Positions 1-8,642 are shown, numbered from the stretch's first letter. The stretch is DNA of 27,407 nt from Planctomycetaceae bacterium (GCA_009691925.1 SIAG01000003.1:1-27407), one strand, 5' to 3'. Numbers and translations: made by a program. The notes: a model not told the origin generated them from the sequence alone.

Positions 1-1
1 G

Positions 2-691
2 TACGGATTCTTTGCCGCCAACACCCAGGGCGACGACATCCTCCTCTACACCGACGAGTCGCGGACGAAGGAGTTCGGCCGCGTCCACACCCTCCGGCAG
101 CAGTGGGAGCGGAAGGGGCAGGACACCTTCCATGCCCTCGCCGACTTCATCGCCCCGGTCGGGAGTGGTCGCAACGACTACCTCGGCGCCTTTGCTTGCA
201 CCGCCGGTCACGGGTGCGATGCCCTCTGCACCGGCTTCGACAAGGCCCAAGACGACTATTCTTCGATCCTCGTCAAGGCGATCGCCGACCGCTTCGCTGA
301 GGCAACGGCCGAGTGGCTCCATGCAAAAGTCCGCCGCGAATGGGGCTTCGGCCGGGCCGAGGGGCTCACCACCGAGGATCTCTTCGAGGAGAAGTACCGC
401 GGCATCCGCCCGGCGCCCGGATACCCCGCCTGCCCGGACCACACCGAGAAGCTCGCTCTGTTTGATTGGCTGGGGGCCAGGGAGGCAGCCGGCATGGAGC
501 TCACCGAGAGCTTTGCGATGATGCCGGCGGCGAGCGTCAGCGGCCTCTATTTCGCCCATCCGGAGGCCCGCTATTTCGCGGTTGACCGGGTCACGAAGGA
601 GCAGGTCGAGGACTACGCCGGCCGCAAGGGGATGACGGTAGCAGAGATGGAGCGTTGGCTGGCCCCGAACCTCGGCTACGACCGCGACTAA
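2..691 (+). CDS. metH: Cobalamin-dependent methionine synthase, C-terminal activation domain (5' truncated by window edge)
   Basis: Reading from base 2 gives 229 residues in one open frame ending at a TAA. This is the AdoMet-binding reactivation domain of MetH, which reductively methylates the oxidised cob(II)alamin cofactor so that homocysteine methylation can resume. The visible hallmark is RPAPGYPACPDHTEK, the conserved AdoMet-binding stretch, followed by the family-typical ending LTESFAMMPAASVSGLYFAHPEARYFAV and a YAGRKGM segment. The upstream homocysteine, folate and cobalamin domains lie outside the window, so completeness cannot be judged. The next gene starts about 150 nt downstream on the same strand. 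MetH links to the serine and glycine-cleavage genes further along through one-carbon folate chemistry. Confidence 0.95.
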   Translation, partial: YGFFAANTQGDDILLYTDESRTKEFGRVHTLRQQWERKGQDTFHALADFIAPVGSGRNDYLGAFACTAGHGCDALCTGFDKAQDDYSSILVKAIADRFAEATAEWLHAKVRREWGFGRAEGLTTEDLFEEKYRGIRPAPGYPACPDHTEKLALFDWLGAREAAGMELTESFAMMPAASVSGLYFAHPEARYFAVDRVTKEQVEDYAGRKGMTVAEMERWLAPNLGYDRD

Positions 692-839
692 CGCTCCGCG
701 GTTTCCCCGGGGCTCGGCCGCGCCACCGCCCCAGGCTGAGCGGTCATGACGATTGTGCCGGCCGCGCGGACCGGCCTCCGGGGGGAACGGGCTCATTCCG
801 TCGGCCCGGCCTGCCGAACAGAGGGATGGAGGTCGATCC

Positions 840-1889
840 ATGCCCCGCCGCGCCGCAGGCCCGCCGAAGTCAGTTCCCCCGGGCCGCCCGGTGCCGACGG
901 CACTCCCCCAGTCCCCGGCCCCGCTGCCGGTGATCGTGAAGCGCCAGCGCGGACGGCGCGTGATCCTCGATGTCAGCCCCGCCGTGGAGACCGGCCCGGC
1001 CTCGAACGCCCTCTTCGTGGAGCGATTCCTGACCTACGTGCGCCACGAGCGCGGCCTCGCCGACAACACGCTCCAGGCTTACGCCCGCGATCTCCGCGAC
1101 TTCAGCGTTTGGCTCGGAGGGCGAAACGCCGCTGCGATCTCGATCCGCGATCTCGGCGACTACCTCGGCTATCTCTCGAAGAAGGGGCTGGCCCGGGCGA
1201 GCGTGGCCCGGCAGGCGGCGACCCTGCGGGTCTTCTTTGCCTTCCTCCAGCTCGAAGGGACCGTCCAGGAGAGCCCGGCCGAGCTCCTCGCCGCCTCGCG
1301 CCGCGACGACACTATGCCCGGTGCCATGTCGCCCGAGCAGGTCGATCGCCTCCTCGCCAGCCCCGACGGCAGGTCTCCGACGGGCCAGCGGGACAAGGCC
1401 CTCCTCGAGCTGCTCTACGCCACCGGCTGCCGGGCTTCGGAGATTTCGTCGCTGAAGATCACCGATATCCATCTCGCCGAATGCTTCTGCACCTGTCACG
1501 GCAAAGGGAACAAAGAACGCGTCGTGCCGCTCGGCGCCCGGGCGGTGCACGCCGTCCGCACCTGGATCAATGGCCACCGCAGCACCTATGCCACCAAGCC
1601 CGAGGGAATCCCGCCGTGGGCGCTGCTCTCGTCGCGCGGCAACCGGCTGTCACGGATGCGGATCTGGGAGATCGTCACCGACCATGCCCGGAAGGCGGGT
1701 GTTCCCCCCGATATCGGCCCCCACACCCTTCGCCACAGCTTCGCGACCCATCTCGTCGCCGGAGGGGTCGATCTGCGTCATGTCCAGGAGATGCTTGGCC
1801 ACGCGAGCATCGCCACGACGCAGCGCTACACGCATGTCGACGCCGGCCGGCTGAAGGGGATCCACGGCCGCTTCCACCCGCGCGGGTGA
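840..1889 (+). CDS. xerD: XerC/XerD-type tyrosine recombinase
   Basis: A 349-residue site-specific tyrosine recombinase. An N-terminal SAM-like DNA-binding domain (about residues 55-150: FLTYVRHERGLADNTLQAY) is followed by the catalytic domain with the full signature: R198 in GCRASE, K222 in HGKGNKER, H295 and R298 in HTLRHSFATHL, H321 in LGHASI and nucleophile Y330. The HTLRHSFATHL...LGHASIATTQRYTHV ending is typical of Xer chromosome-dimer resolvases, not phage integrases. An upstream in-frame GTG at 753 is possible, but the ATG at 840 is preferred because GGAGGT lies 6 nt upstream (828-833). The first 50 residues form a Pro/Arg-rich extension that ordinary Xer proteins lack. XerC and XerD cannot be told apart here without a phylogeny. 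Confidence 0.9.
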   Translation: MPRRAAGPPKSVPPGRPVPTALPQSPAPLPVIVKRQRGRRVILDVSPAVETGPASNALFVERFLTYVRHERGLADNTLQAYARDLRDFSVWLGGRNAAAISIRDLGDYLGYLSKKGLARASVARQAATLRVFFAFLQLEGTVQESPAELLAASRRDDTMPGAMSPEQVDRLLASPDGRSPTGQRDKALLELLYATGCRASEISSLKITDIHLAECFCTCHGKGNKERVVPLGARAVHAVRTWINGHRSTYATKPEGIPPWALLSSRGNRLSRMRIWEIVTDHARKAGVPPDIGPHTLRHSFATHLVAGGVDLRHVQEMLGHASIATTQRYTHVDAGRLKGIHGRFHPRG

Positions 1890-1890
1890 A

Positions 1891-1912
1891 CCACGGCCCC
1901 GGGGGCTCGTGG
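1891..1912 (+). terminator. GC-rich hairpin after the recombinase stop
   Basis: CCACG-GCCCC (1891-1900) pairs with GGGGC (1902-1906) and CGTGG (1908-1912), immediately after the recombinase stop codon and in the 91-nt gap between convergent genes. There is no U-tract, so it is only terminator-like. Confidence 0.25.
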
Positions 1913-1980
1913 CTGCCCCGGCCGACAGACCACCCACAGATCTCACCACCCGCAAAGGGCCATCGGGGCGTCACCCGACG

Positions 1981-2466
1981 TCAGCCCTTCTTCGGCGGCG
2001 TGAACTTTATCTTCCGGATCAGTTCTACGATCTGACCGTTCTCGATCTTCCCCGACACGGCCGTGATCGCCTTGACGACGTTGACGTATTTGAGGGCGTA
2101 GTCGGCGTCGAACTCGACCTCCGTCTTCTCGGCGAGCGAGTTGGGGCCGCTGTCGGCTCCGACCAGCCCGATGATCCGCTTCCGCAGCTCGTCGAAGTCG
2201 GCAACGGGGGTGCCGTTCATCGCGATCGCAGCGAGGCTCCCGTCGGGCGCGGCCGAGAGCTTCACCCGGACCGGCGGCACCTGCTGGTCGTCCGGGGCCG
2301 CCGCCGCCGCCGCCGCGATCGGCATGCGGATGTCGAAATCCCCCTCCGGGGAGACGACCTTCAGGGTGCACATAAAGAACGACATCAACTGGAAGACGAC
2401 GTCGATCATCGGCGTCATGTTGATCTCGACCTTGTCGGTCAATCCCGAGCTGGATCTGCGTGCCAT
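1981..2466 (-). CDS. exbD: ExbD/TolR-type biopolymer transport protein (second copy)
   Basis: A 161-residue ExbD-family protein. It has a short cytoplasmic N-terminus, one membrane helix (about residues 17-37, NMTPMIDVVFQLMSFFM), then a periplasmic domain. D22 in PMID matches the essential proton-path aspartate of ExbD/TolR/MotB-like stators. A run of eight alanines (coded by a CCG/GCC run near 2300-2322) sits just after the helix and is unusual for a periplasmic linker. The start is chosen at ATG 2466 (MARRSS), which aligns with the MARRNG start of the upstream paralogue. A GTG at 2475 overlapping the upstream stop (GTGA) is an alternative, adding three residues. It is the last gene of the TPR-ExbB-ExbD block and is probably co-transcribed. 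Its substrate or partner is unknown. Confidence 0.88.
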   Translation of the reverse strand: MARRSSSGLTDKVEINMTPMIDVVFQLMSFFMCTLKVVSPEGDFDIRMPIAAAAAAAPDDQQVPPVRVKLSAAPDGSLAAIAMNGTPVADFDELRKRIIGLVGADSGPNSLAEKTEVEFDADYALKYVNVVKAITAVSGKIENGQIVELIRKIKFTPPKKG

Positions 2467-2471
2467 TTGGT

Positions 2472-2912
2472 TCACCGCCTGTCGTCGTACTGCGCCCGGA
2501 GGGCGAACCGCTCAAAACCCTTCTCCTGGCAGATGCGGATGATGTCCTGCACCTCCCCCGTCTTCGCCCGGCCATCGGCCCGGACGATGATCGTCGCCGA
2601 ATTCGGTTCGCGATTCTCGTCGATCATGACCGTCTTTTCGCGCTCCAGGTAGGCCCCGATATCGCGGACGGCGACGAGCTCGCCGGCATAGATCACCGAA
2701 CCGGCATTCGTGAGTTGGAGCGTGATCGGCTTCTCAATGACCCCTTCGGCCGGCTTGGCGAGTTGGCTCGACGGCAGCTGGATGCGGTCATCCTGCTCCG
2801 CCTCCGAGAAGTTCATCACGAACATAAAGAACGTGATCAACTGAAATGTCATGTCGATCATCGGCGTCATGTCGATCTCGGTATTCGACGGACCGCCGTT
2901 GCGTCTGGCCAT
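2472..2912 (-). CDS. exbD: ExbD/TolR-type biopolymer transport protein (first copy)
   Basis: A 146-residue ExbD-family protein, a diverged paralogue of the next gene downstream. The N-terminus NTEIDMTPMIDMTFQLITFFMF carries the single transmembrane helix with D20, the equivalent of the essential membrane aspartate. The remaining ~100 residues form the periplasmic domain, with the family-typical SATIIVRADGRAKTGEVQDIIRICQEKGF. ExbD works as a dimer inside an ExbB pentamer and couples proton flow to work in the envelope. Two different ExbDs beside one ExbB suggest a heterodimeric plug or two alternative stators (inference). The stop codon falls 5 nt before the preferred start of the second copy, consistent with translational coupling. 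Confidence 0.9.
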   Translation of the reverse strand: MARRNGGPSNTEIDMTPMIDMTFQLITFFMFVMNFSEAEQDDRIQLPSSQLAKPAEGVIEKPITLQLTNAGSVIYAGELVAVRDIGAYLEREKTVMIDENREPNSATIIVRADGRAKTGEVQDIIRICQEKGFERFALRAQYDDRR

Positions 2913-2962
2913 GGGTCGAATCGCTCCGGAGGAGATCCGCTACGGGGAAGGAGAGCCACTCG

Positions 2963-3820
2963 TCACTTCTTGACGCCCATCGTCTGGAAGCGCGACATCA
3001 GCCTCTCGGACTCTTCGGCGACCTCACCGTTGAGCTTCTGGAGCCAGTTTTTGAACATCGCGAAGCAGGCGATGGCCGGGATCGCCAGCCACAGCCCGAT
3101 GAGCGTCGTGATCAGCGCCTGGGAGATGCCGATGGCGAGCTCCGACGGCTTGGGGGCCGTCGCCGACCTGGCGATCACCATGAACGCCCCGACCATCCCG
3201 TCGACCGTCCCGAGGAGGCCGAACATCGGCGCCAGCGCCCCGATCAATGATACGTAGCTGATCTTGTGCTCGAGTTTCATCGCCTCATCGTCCTCCGCTT
3301 CCTGCATCGCCTCGACGGCGGCGGGATGGCCGGACTGGAGTTTGCCCATGCCGGCCGCGAGCACGTGGCCGAGATAGGAGTCATCGGCCTTGGCCAGATC
3401 GTAAGCTTTCTGGAATTCCTTGGCCTCCAGATGGGCTTCGAAACCGTCGCGGAGTGCCTTCGGCATCAGCGCCTCGCGGCGGATCTGGAGGAAGCACATC
3501 ACCAGGAGCGCGACGAGGGCGAACGAGAGGAGGAGAAAGATGATCACATACCGCAGACCGAGCGCTTTGTAGGAGAAGACGAGCAGGTTCTCCCCCTCGG
3601 CCTGCGCCCCCTCCTCTTCGGCAAGATCGTCCTGAGCGACGGCGACGGTAGGGGAGAGAACGGGCCCGATGGCCGCCGCCGACGGCAGGAGGAGTGCCAC
3701 GGCAAGCGCCGCCCGCGACAGCGTCGCACGGAGGCCCCGTAGTAGCGCCGGCCCCACCTCAGGGAGCAGCGCCGCGCTGCCGCCGTACCCACTCACCGCC
3801 GTGATCGCAGCCGACTGCAT
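2963..3820 (-). CDS. exbB: MotA/TolQ/ExbB proton channel family protein with leader-like N-terminus
   Basis: A 285-residue ExbB/TolQ-family protein. Three hydrophobic helices are visible in the usual order: about 88-110 (YVIIFLLLSFALVALLVMCF), about 190-215 (SLIGALAPMFGLLGTVDGMVGAFM) and about 230-255 (ALITTLIGLWLAIPAIACFAMF). GLLGTVDGM is the family core in the second helix. Between helices 1 and 2 lies the cytoplasmic loop. The first ~65 residues resemble a signal peptide (ALAVALLLPSAAA ... VAVAQDD), an extension absent from the E. coli proteins. A strong ribosome site AGGAG lies 6 nt before the ATG. It is followed after 50 nt by two ExbD genes and preceded by two TPR genes, with no TonB or TolA nearby. 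Confidence 0.9.
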   Translation of the reverse strand: MQSAAITAVSGYGGSAALLPEVGPALLRGLRATLSRAALAVALLLPSAAAIGPVLSPTVAVAQDDLAEEEGAQAEGENLLVFSYKALGLRYVIIFLLLSFALVALLVMCFLQIRREALMPKALRDGFEAHLEAKEFQKAYDLAKADDSYLGHVLAAGMGKLQSGHPAAVEAMQEAEDDEAMKLEHKISYVSLIGALAPMFGLLGTVDGMVGAFMVIARSATAPKPSELAIGISQALITTLIGLWLAIPAIACFAMFKNWLQKLNGEVAEESERLMSRFQTMGVKK

Positions 3821-3905
3821 GCTCGTCTCCTAAAACGTCGATCCGACCGATCCCCTCACACCCGATCCCCGATTCCGCCGACCGGCCGGTGACTCCGGAA
3901 GCCGC

Positions 3906-3927
3906 CCACGGTCCCGGGGCCCCGTGG
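3906..3927 (-). terminator. Palindromic hairpin between the TPR gene and exbB
   Basis: CCACGG (3906-3911) and CCGTGG (3922-3927) form a 6-bp stem around a GC-only loop in the 174-nt gap between the 374-aa TPR gene and exbB. No U-run follows on the minus strand. It may attenuate rather than end transcription, or have no role. Confidence 0.2.
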
Positions 3928-3994
3928 ATCGTACGTCACCCGGGTTCGTCGCCTCAAGCCGGGGTGCCAGAACGCGCCCCCCGCCCGCCTTCGA

Positions 3995-5119
3995 TCATGG
4001 CTTCGCCGCCGTAAGTTTCTTCGCCCACCGCGACCCGGGATAGCTCGTTTCAAGCGTCGATCGGGCCTCCCTGGAGCGTTCCGGATTTGCCCCCTTCTCC
4101 CACAGCTCGACGAGGTTGTAGAGGGCTTCGGCGTGGTTCTCGGGGGCCTTGTTGTAGACGAGATCGACGGTCAGGAACGCGATCAGGGCATCCTGCTCCT
4201 TCCCCGCCACGGCCCGATAGGCCTGACCGAGGGCATTGTAGGCCCGGCTGAGCACCTCCCCGTCCTCTGGATCGGCCTGCTGGATGACCGACTGGACGAG
4301 CGTGATCGCCTCCTCGGGCTTACCGAGTTGGGCCAGACAACGGGCCCGCCCTAGCTCGGCCGCACGCTTCTGGGCGGCGCTGGCTTCGTCGGAGGTGCGG
4401 ATCTGCACCGCCGCATCGTATTCCCCCAGGGCCTCGGCATACTTTCCCTGATCGAGGAGCATCGCCGCCCTGGCCGAAGCCGCCCGGATCTTAAAGGACG
4501 GTGGCCCCTTCGCGAGTTGCCCAAACGCGGCCAGCGCGTTGTCGATTCTCCCGGCCCGCGCCAGGAGGTCTCCCAGAATCTCCTGCATGTTGTAGGCGTG
4601 ATGGCTCTCTGGGTGCTTCCCCACGAAGTCGGCCACGAGCTTCCCAGCCTCGCGGGGATCACCTCCGGCGGCCAGCGCCACGCGCGCCGTCGCTGCTGCC
4701 CGCACATACTCGACCTCGTCGAGGAGGATGGGCTCGGCGCCGTCGAGATCGTTTGCACCGATCTTGGCCAATTCCTCGAGCGCGTCGGCCGCCCGACCGC
4801 GGAGCAACATCGAGCGCGCCGACTTCAGCTCCGCAGGCTCGTCGCCGAACTGCACCTCCCGGATCTGGTCGACGGGGATCTTCTTGGTTTCTCCCGTCCG
4901 ATCCTCGAGCTGAATCTCATTGGCGTCCGTCGCCGTGACACGGCCGGAGAGCGTGCCGGCGGTTGTCACCACCCGGTCGGCCGTCTGCGCGGCGGCCTCG
5001 CCCCCGGCAAGAAGGAGCCCGACGAGGAGGACGGGGAGGAACCACGGGGCGGGGATCGCTCCCCGACGGATGGACGTCGGCATGGCTGGGGGATTCCTGG
5101 TCGAGCGGGCGGGCGTCAT
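3995..5119 (-). CDS. Exported tetratricopeptide-repeat protein with N-terminal SH3-like domain
   Basis: A 374-residue protein. An N-terminal signal peptide (hydrophobic stretch WFLPVLLVGLLLAGG, probable cleavage after EAAAQ) places the rest outside the cytoplasm. A short beta-rich module follows (about residues 48-92, GTLSGRVTATDANEIQLEDRTG...IPVDQIREVQF), resembling the small SH3/Sm-like folds seen in planctomycete exported proteins. The rest is helical with TPR-like pairs (LGDLLARAGRIDNALAAFGQLAKG, AMLLDQGKYAEALGEYDAAVQ, ALGQAYRAVAGKEQDALIAFL). The start at 5119 shares an ATGA overlap with the upstream stop, implying coupling. ATG 5083 (residue 13), with AGGA 10 nt upstream, is an equally good start and gives a more normal signal peptide. 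Probably a scaffold or receptor working with the ExbB/ExbD proteins encoded downstream (inference). Confidence 0.82.
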   Translation of the reverse strand: MTPARSTRNPPAMPTSIRRGAIPAPWFLPVLLVGLLLAGGEAAAQTADRVVTTAGTLSGRVTATDANEIQLEDRTGETKKIPVDQIREVQFGDEPAELKSARSMLLRGRAADALEELAKIGANDLDGAEPILLDEVEYVRAAATARVALAAGGDPREAGKLVADFVGKHPESHHAYNMQEILGDLLARAGRIDNALAAFGQLAKGPPSFKIRAASARAAMLLDQGKYAEALGEYDAAVQIRTSDEASAAQKRAAELGRARCLAQLGKPEEAITLVQSVIQQADPEDGEVLSRAYNALGQAYRAVAGKEQDALIAFLTVDLVYNKAPENHAEALYNLVELWEKGANPERSREARSTLETSYPGSRWAKKLTAAKP

Positions 5120-8100
5120 GAGGCGGCGACAGGGGGCTCGTCGAGCTCGGCGAGCCCGCGGGGGCTCGTCTCGCCGCGTTCCTTCTGGATCTGTTTCAGC
5201 AGGGCATCGAACTGGGCCCGGAACGAGTCACCGCCGAGGTCGGGATAGAGGCGGTAGGTAACAGAGACATCGTTGAACGCCATCTGGAGGAGCTTGGCCC
5301 GGTCCTGCCCGGGCTTCGCGAGGAGGGCGAGGCGACAGCGGACGACGTTGAGCCGCGCCGCGAAGAACTTCGCCCGCGCGTCGACCGCTTTCGGGTCGGC
5401 GGCCTGGCGGGCGAGCCGGTTGGCAATTCCCCCCCACCCCCAGGCCACGCCCCCTTGGCTCTTCCGGCCGGCGATCGCCTCCCGCAGAAAGCGCGCGGCG
5501 GCGGCGCCATCGGTGGCCTTCTCCCCGGCCGCCTGGAGCAATTCGGCGGCCTGAATCTGGGCATCGAGCGAGTTTTGGCGCTTGGCTTCGGAGAGGATCC
5601 AGTCGACATGCCCGAGGGCCTCCTCCCAGCGCCCCAGCTCCCGGTAGACACTCGCCAGCTTGAGGCGGATCGAGGGGACGAAGCGGGCGATCTCCGCGCC
5701 GCTCCCGGCCGTCGCGGTGCCCGAGCCTGCGAGGAGTTTTTCATAGACCTCGGCCGCCCTCGCCAGATATGCCGAGGCCTTCGCCGGGGGCACGACCGAG
5801 CCCGACCCGCTCCCCGACCCGAGCGAGAGGTAGGTCGTCGCCACCCACATCTGGGAGGCGACCTTTGCATCCCGCTTGGCGACCCCCTCGAGAAACTTCT
5901 CAAACCCGGCGAGGATCGCCAGGGCCGCCGCCGGCGCCGCCGCAGCATCCCCCTGGGCTGCAGCCAAGGCCTCGAGTTGCCCCTGGAGATCGCGCCCCAT
6001 CGCCAGGTACATGTTCGTCAGTTTGGCGGTCGCCTCCGGGCCAGTGCCGGCCACCGCCTCGAGCTTGTCGAAGGCCTGCTGGGCCTTGTCGAGCTGCTGC
6101 GACTGGATGAAAAACCGCAGCGCCACCGTGGCGGCATTCTCGGCCAGCACCCCCGACGCCGCGACGGCGTCACCGGAGGAGAGGACCGTCCAGCCCCCCC
6201 AGGAGGGATGTTCGAGCAGCTTCGCCGCCAGGGCCTGGTCTCCATCCTCAATCGCGATCTGGCAACGGGCCAGCCCCCCCGCCACGGCCACCGGGCTGAC
6301 ACCGGCGGTGGGGACGGCGGCCAGACCGGCGTCGAGGCCGTCGATGGCCCGTCCCTTCCAGGCCGCGAGGGCCTCGGCAGCGGGGCGGACGTCCTCGGGG
6401 AGCCGGCGCCGCTCGACGACCTCGCGCCACAGCGCCCCGCCGGCCCTCAGGAGCACCTCGGCCCCCTTGGCAGTCTCGCGGGGCACGTCACCGATGATCT
6501 TCACGAGCCGGTCGGCGTCGTGCGCCTCGGCCGCCGAGGCGACCGCGATCTGCGCCGCTTCGGCGCTCTCCGGCTCCTTCGGCCAGGTCCGCATGATCAG
6601 CGCGGCGACATCCGCACACCGCGTCTTGGCCGCCGCGCGCCACGGCGCTGGCCCATCCCGGCCGAGCGGCTGCCAGCTCGCCATCGCGATCTTCGCCGAC
6701 TGCCGCGCTCCTTTTGCATTGGGGTAGCGCTCCGCCAGGAGCGTGCCCACCGCGGCCGCATCGTAGAGGCGACGGGCGTCGTAAAGGAGGTAGGTGAGGA
6801 GGGAGCGGGCCCGGTTGAGATCGTCGGCGGAGACCCCGTCGCCACGCACCATGCCCTGCTGCAGCGCTTGAAGCGCCCGCCCTCGCTCGACGCCCGCCGC
6901 CTCCAGGGCCGCCGCAGCCTCGTCGGGCTTTCCGGCCGCCGTCGCCCCCTTCGCCTCAGCCTGTTTCTCCTGCATCGCGGTCACGGCCCCGGCCGCGACG
7001 TCGAAGGCCGCGGCAAACGAGGCCGCCGGATCGTCGTCGTCGTCGGGGGCGGCCCGGCCGAGCTTTTCGAGAAGGGCCCGGGCCTCGCGAGCGAAGTCCT
7101 TGTTGTGACGGGCGACGTCCGTGGCGAGCTTCTTGGCGTCCCGCAGCATCCCCGGCTTCTTCCCCTTTTGGTCGGCGGGGAGGACCTCGGCCTTCTCCGC
7201 CAGCAGCTGCGCTGAGCGGACCTTCATTCCCAGCCAATCGGCGTCGAGCCGGTTAGCCGGCACGTTCGCCAGGGAGAGCCTCTGGAGCCGGTCGTCGAAT
7301 TGGTCATAGACCTTCTCCTCCAGCCAGCACTCGAGCGAGGCGTTGACCGCCTTGGCACGGAGCGTCGGCACGAACCCCGATTCCCCCTCGAGGCCGCGGA
7401 TGCTCGCGAGCGTCAGCAGCGCGGTGTCGAGGAGCTTGCGGCGCTCCTCCGGCACCGTCTCGGCCTGGGCGAGGACGAGGTAGTTTCGTCCCTCGTAGTA
7501 CCTGGCATAGAGGCCCGCCCCCCACTTGGGATACTTCTCGAACAGCTTCCGGTAGCGCTCGGCCGAAGCCCTCACGACCCCCTTCCATTCGGCCGCCCCC
7601 GGCGGGAGCGCCTTCGACTTCTCGAAGTACGCGTTGCCGACGAGCAGTCGGGTCTGAAGCAATTCCCCGCGCAATGTGTCCTGACGATCCTCGAGCCGCT
7701 CCATTGCCTTGACGTCGCTCGACGACTTCTTCGCCGGCCGCCGGGCCTTCTTCCCGGCCGACGACTCGTTCCCCTCCTTCTCCTTGCCGGTGTTCTTGAG
7801 TTGGGCGAGGCGGGCATCGACCTCGCGGAGGCTCGCGAGCACGGCATCCTCGGCGTTCGTCGGCGGGGGGGGCTCGGCGCCCGGCTCGCGCGGCGGCGCC
7901 TCGAGCGCCGCAATCGCGCCGTCGAAGAGGGGCAGCGCCTCCGCCATGAGCTTCGCCGCATCCTCCCCGGGGCGCTTCGCCTGCGCGAGCTTGATCCGGC
8001 CCTGCTCGACGAGGAGGTTTCCCTTCTGCGTGTAGGCGGCGACCGCATCGTCACCGGTGGGCACCGCTGAGAGACAACGGTCGACCTCCTGGGCCGCCTG

Positions 8101-8484
8101 CTCGAGCATCGCGGCCCGGCGGGCCCCGGGGGACTCGCGGCGTGCCAGGGAGGAGAGCGCGGTGGCACGCAGCAGCGGAAGGCTGCGGCGGAAATCGGCC
8201 GCGGTGGCAGGATCGGCCGCGACCCGGTCGAGGACCGCGATCACGACATCGTCCATCCGCTTTTCGGCGAGCGCGTCGAGGAGCCGGCGGGTGGTCGATT
8301 CGGCAGTGCTGCCGTTCTCCGCCCCGGCTCCCTCACGCTGCAACAGGGCTGCAAAGAGCACTCCGCCAGCATCAACCACGAGCATTGGCAGGGCTGCCAG
8401 AAGACCACCGAGCAAGAAGCCACCGAGCAGGAGGATCGATCCGATCCCGTGACCGGCCCGCAGGCCACCGTGGAAACGCGCCAT
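5116..8484 (-). CDS. Large membrane-anchored alpha-helical repeat (TPR-like) protein
   Basis: A 1122-residue protein of unknown function. A single hydrophobic segment near the N-terminus (about residues 14-45, GSILLLGGFLLGGLLAALPM ...) would anchor or export it. The remainder is almost wholly alpha-helical and Ala/Leu-rich with TPR-like helix pairs, for example KLASVYRELGRWEEALGHVDWIL and KASAYLARAAEVYEKLL. Charged linkers are visible near residues 225-255 (KKARRPAKKSSSD), a DDDDD run, and a GSGSGSGS linker near residue 890. The open frame runs upstream to 8838, but that part is antisense-like Arg/Pro-rich sequence overlapping serA, so ATG 8484 (MARFHGG) is chosen. It is the first gene of the block and overlaps the 374-aa TPR gene by ATGA. 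Likely an envelope scaffold for the ExbB/ExbD motor (inference). Confidence 0.75.
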   Translation of the reverse strand: MARFHGGLRAGHGIGSILLLGGFLLGGLLAALPMLVVDAGGVLFAALLQREGAGAENGSTAESTTRRLLDALAEKRMDDVVIAVLDRVAADPATAADFRRSLPLLRATALSSLARRESPGARRAAMLEQAAQEVDRCLSAVPTGDDAVAAYTQKGNLLVEQGRIKLAQAKRPGEDAAKLMAEALPLFDGAIAALEAPPREPGAEPPPPTNAEDAVLASLREVDARLAQLKNTGKEKEGNESSAGKKARRPAKKSSSDVKAMERLEDRQDTLRGELLQTRLLVGNAYFEKSKALPPGAAEWKGVVRASAERYRKLFEKYPKWGAGLYARYYEGRNYLVLAQAETVPEERRKLLDTALLTLASIRGLEGESGFVPTLRAKAVNASLECWLEEKVYDQFDDRLQRLSLANVPANRLDADWLGMKVRSAQLLAEKAEVLPADQKGKKPGMLRDAKKLATDVARHNKDFAREARALLEKLGRAAPDDDDDPAASFAAAFDVAAGAVTAMQEKQAEAKGATAAGKPDEAAAALEAAGVERGRALQALQQGMVRGDGVSADDLNRARSLLTYLLYDARRLYDAAAVGTLLAERYPNAKGARQSAKIAMASWQPLGRDGPAPWRAAAKTRCADVAALIMRTWPKEPESAEAAQIAVASAAEAHDADRLVKIIGDVPRETAKGAEVLLRAGGALWREVVERRRLPEDVRPAAEALAAWKGRAIDGLDAGLAAVPTAGVSPVAVAGGLARCQIAIEDGDQALAAKLLEHPSWGGWTVLSSGDAVAASGVLAENAATVALRFFIQSQQLDKAQQAFDKLEAVAGTGPEATAKLTNMYLAMGRDLQGQLEALAAAQGDAAAAPAAALAILAGFEKFLEGVAKRDAKVASQMWVATTYLSLGSGSGSGSVVPPAKASAYLARAAEVYEKLLAGSGTATAGSGAEIARFVPSIRLKLASVYRELGRWEEALGHVDWILSEAKRQNSLDAQIQAAELLQAAGEKATDGAAAARFLREAIAGRKSQGGVAWGWGGIANRLARQAADPKAVDARAKFFAARLNVVRCRLALLAKPGQDRAKLLQMAFNDVSVTYRLYPDLGGDSFRAQFDALLKQIQKERGETSPRGLAELDEPPVAAS

Positions 8485-8642
8485 GATCCCTGCCCCCAAT
8501 CCTCTCTCCGCCCCCCGCCACACGACGATCAAGGGCCTCTCATCGATCGGGGATGCCCCCGTCGGATGCCTGTCACTGCCGCTCTTGCCTCGACCGGCCG
8601 GACGATCCAACCGCCACGTCGATCGCCCCGTCCCTCGTGTGC

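Noticed and set aside
840..1889. Tyrosine recombinase as sign of an integrated mobile element
   Set aside because: Its sequence is Xer-like and no att-like direct repeats, phage genes, excisionase or tRNA gene are nearby.
746..2035. Plus-strand frame of 429 codons overlapping the recombinase
   Set aside because: It is Arg/Pro-rich without motifs, while the overlapping frame has the full tyrosine recombinase catalytic set.
5455..7215. Long plus-strand open frame of 586 codons
   Set aside because: It lies antisense to the 1122-aa helical-repeat gene, has Arg/Gly/Pro-rich composition typical of GC-rich shadow frames, and shows no motif.
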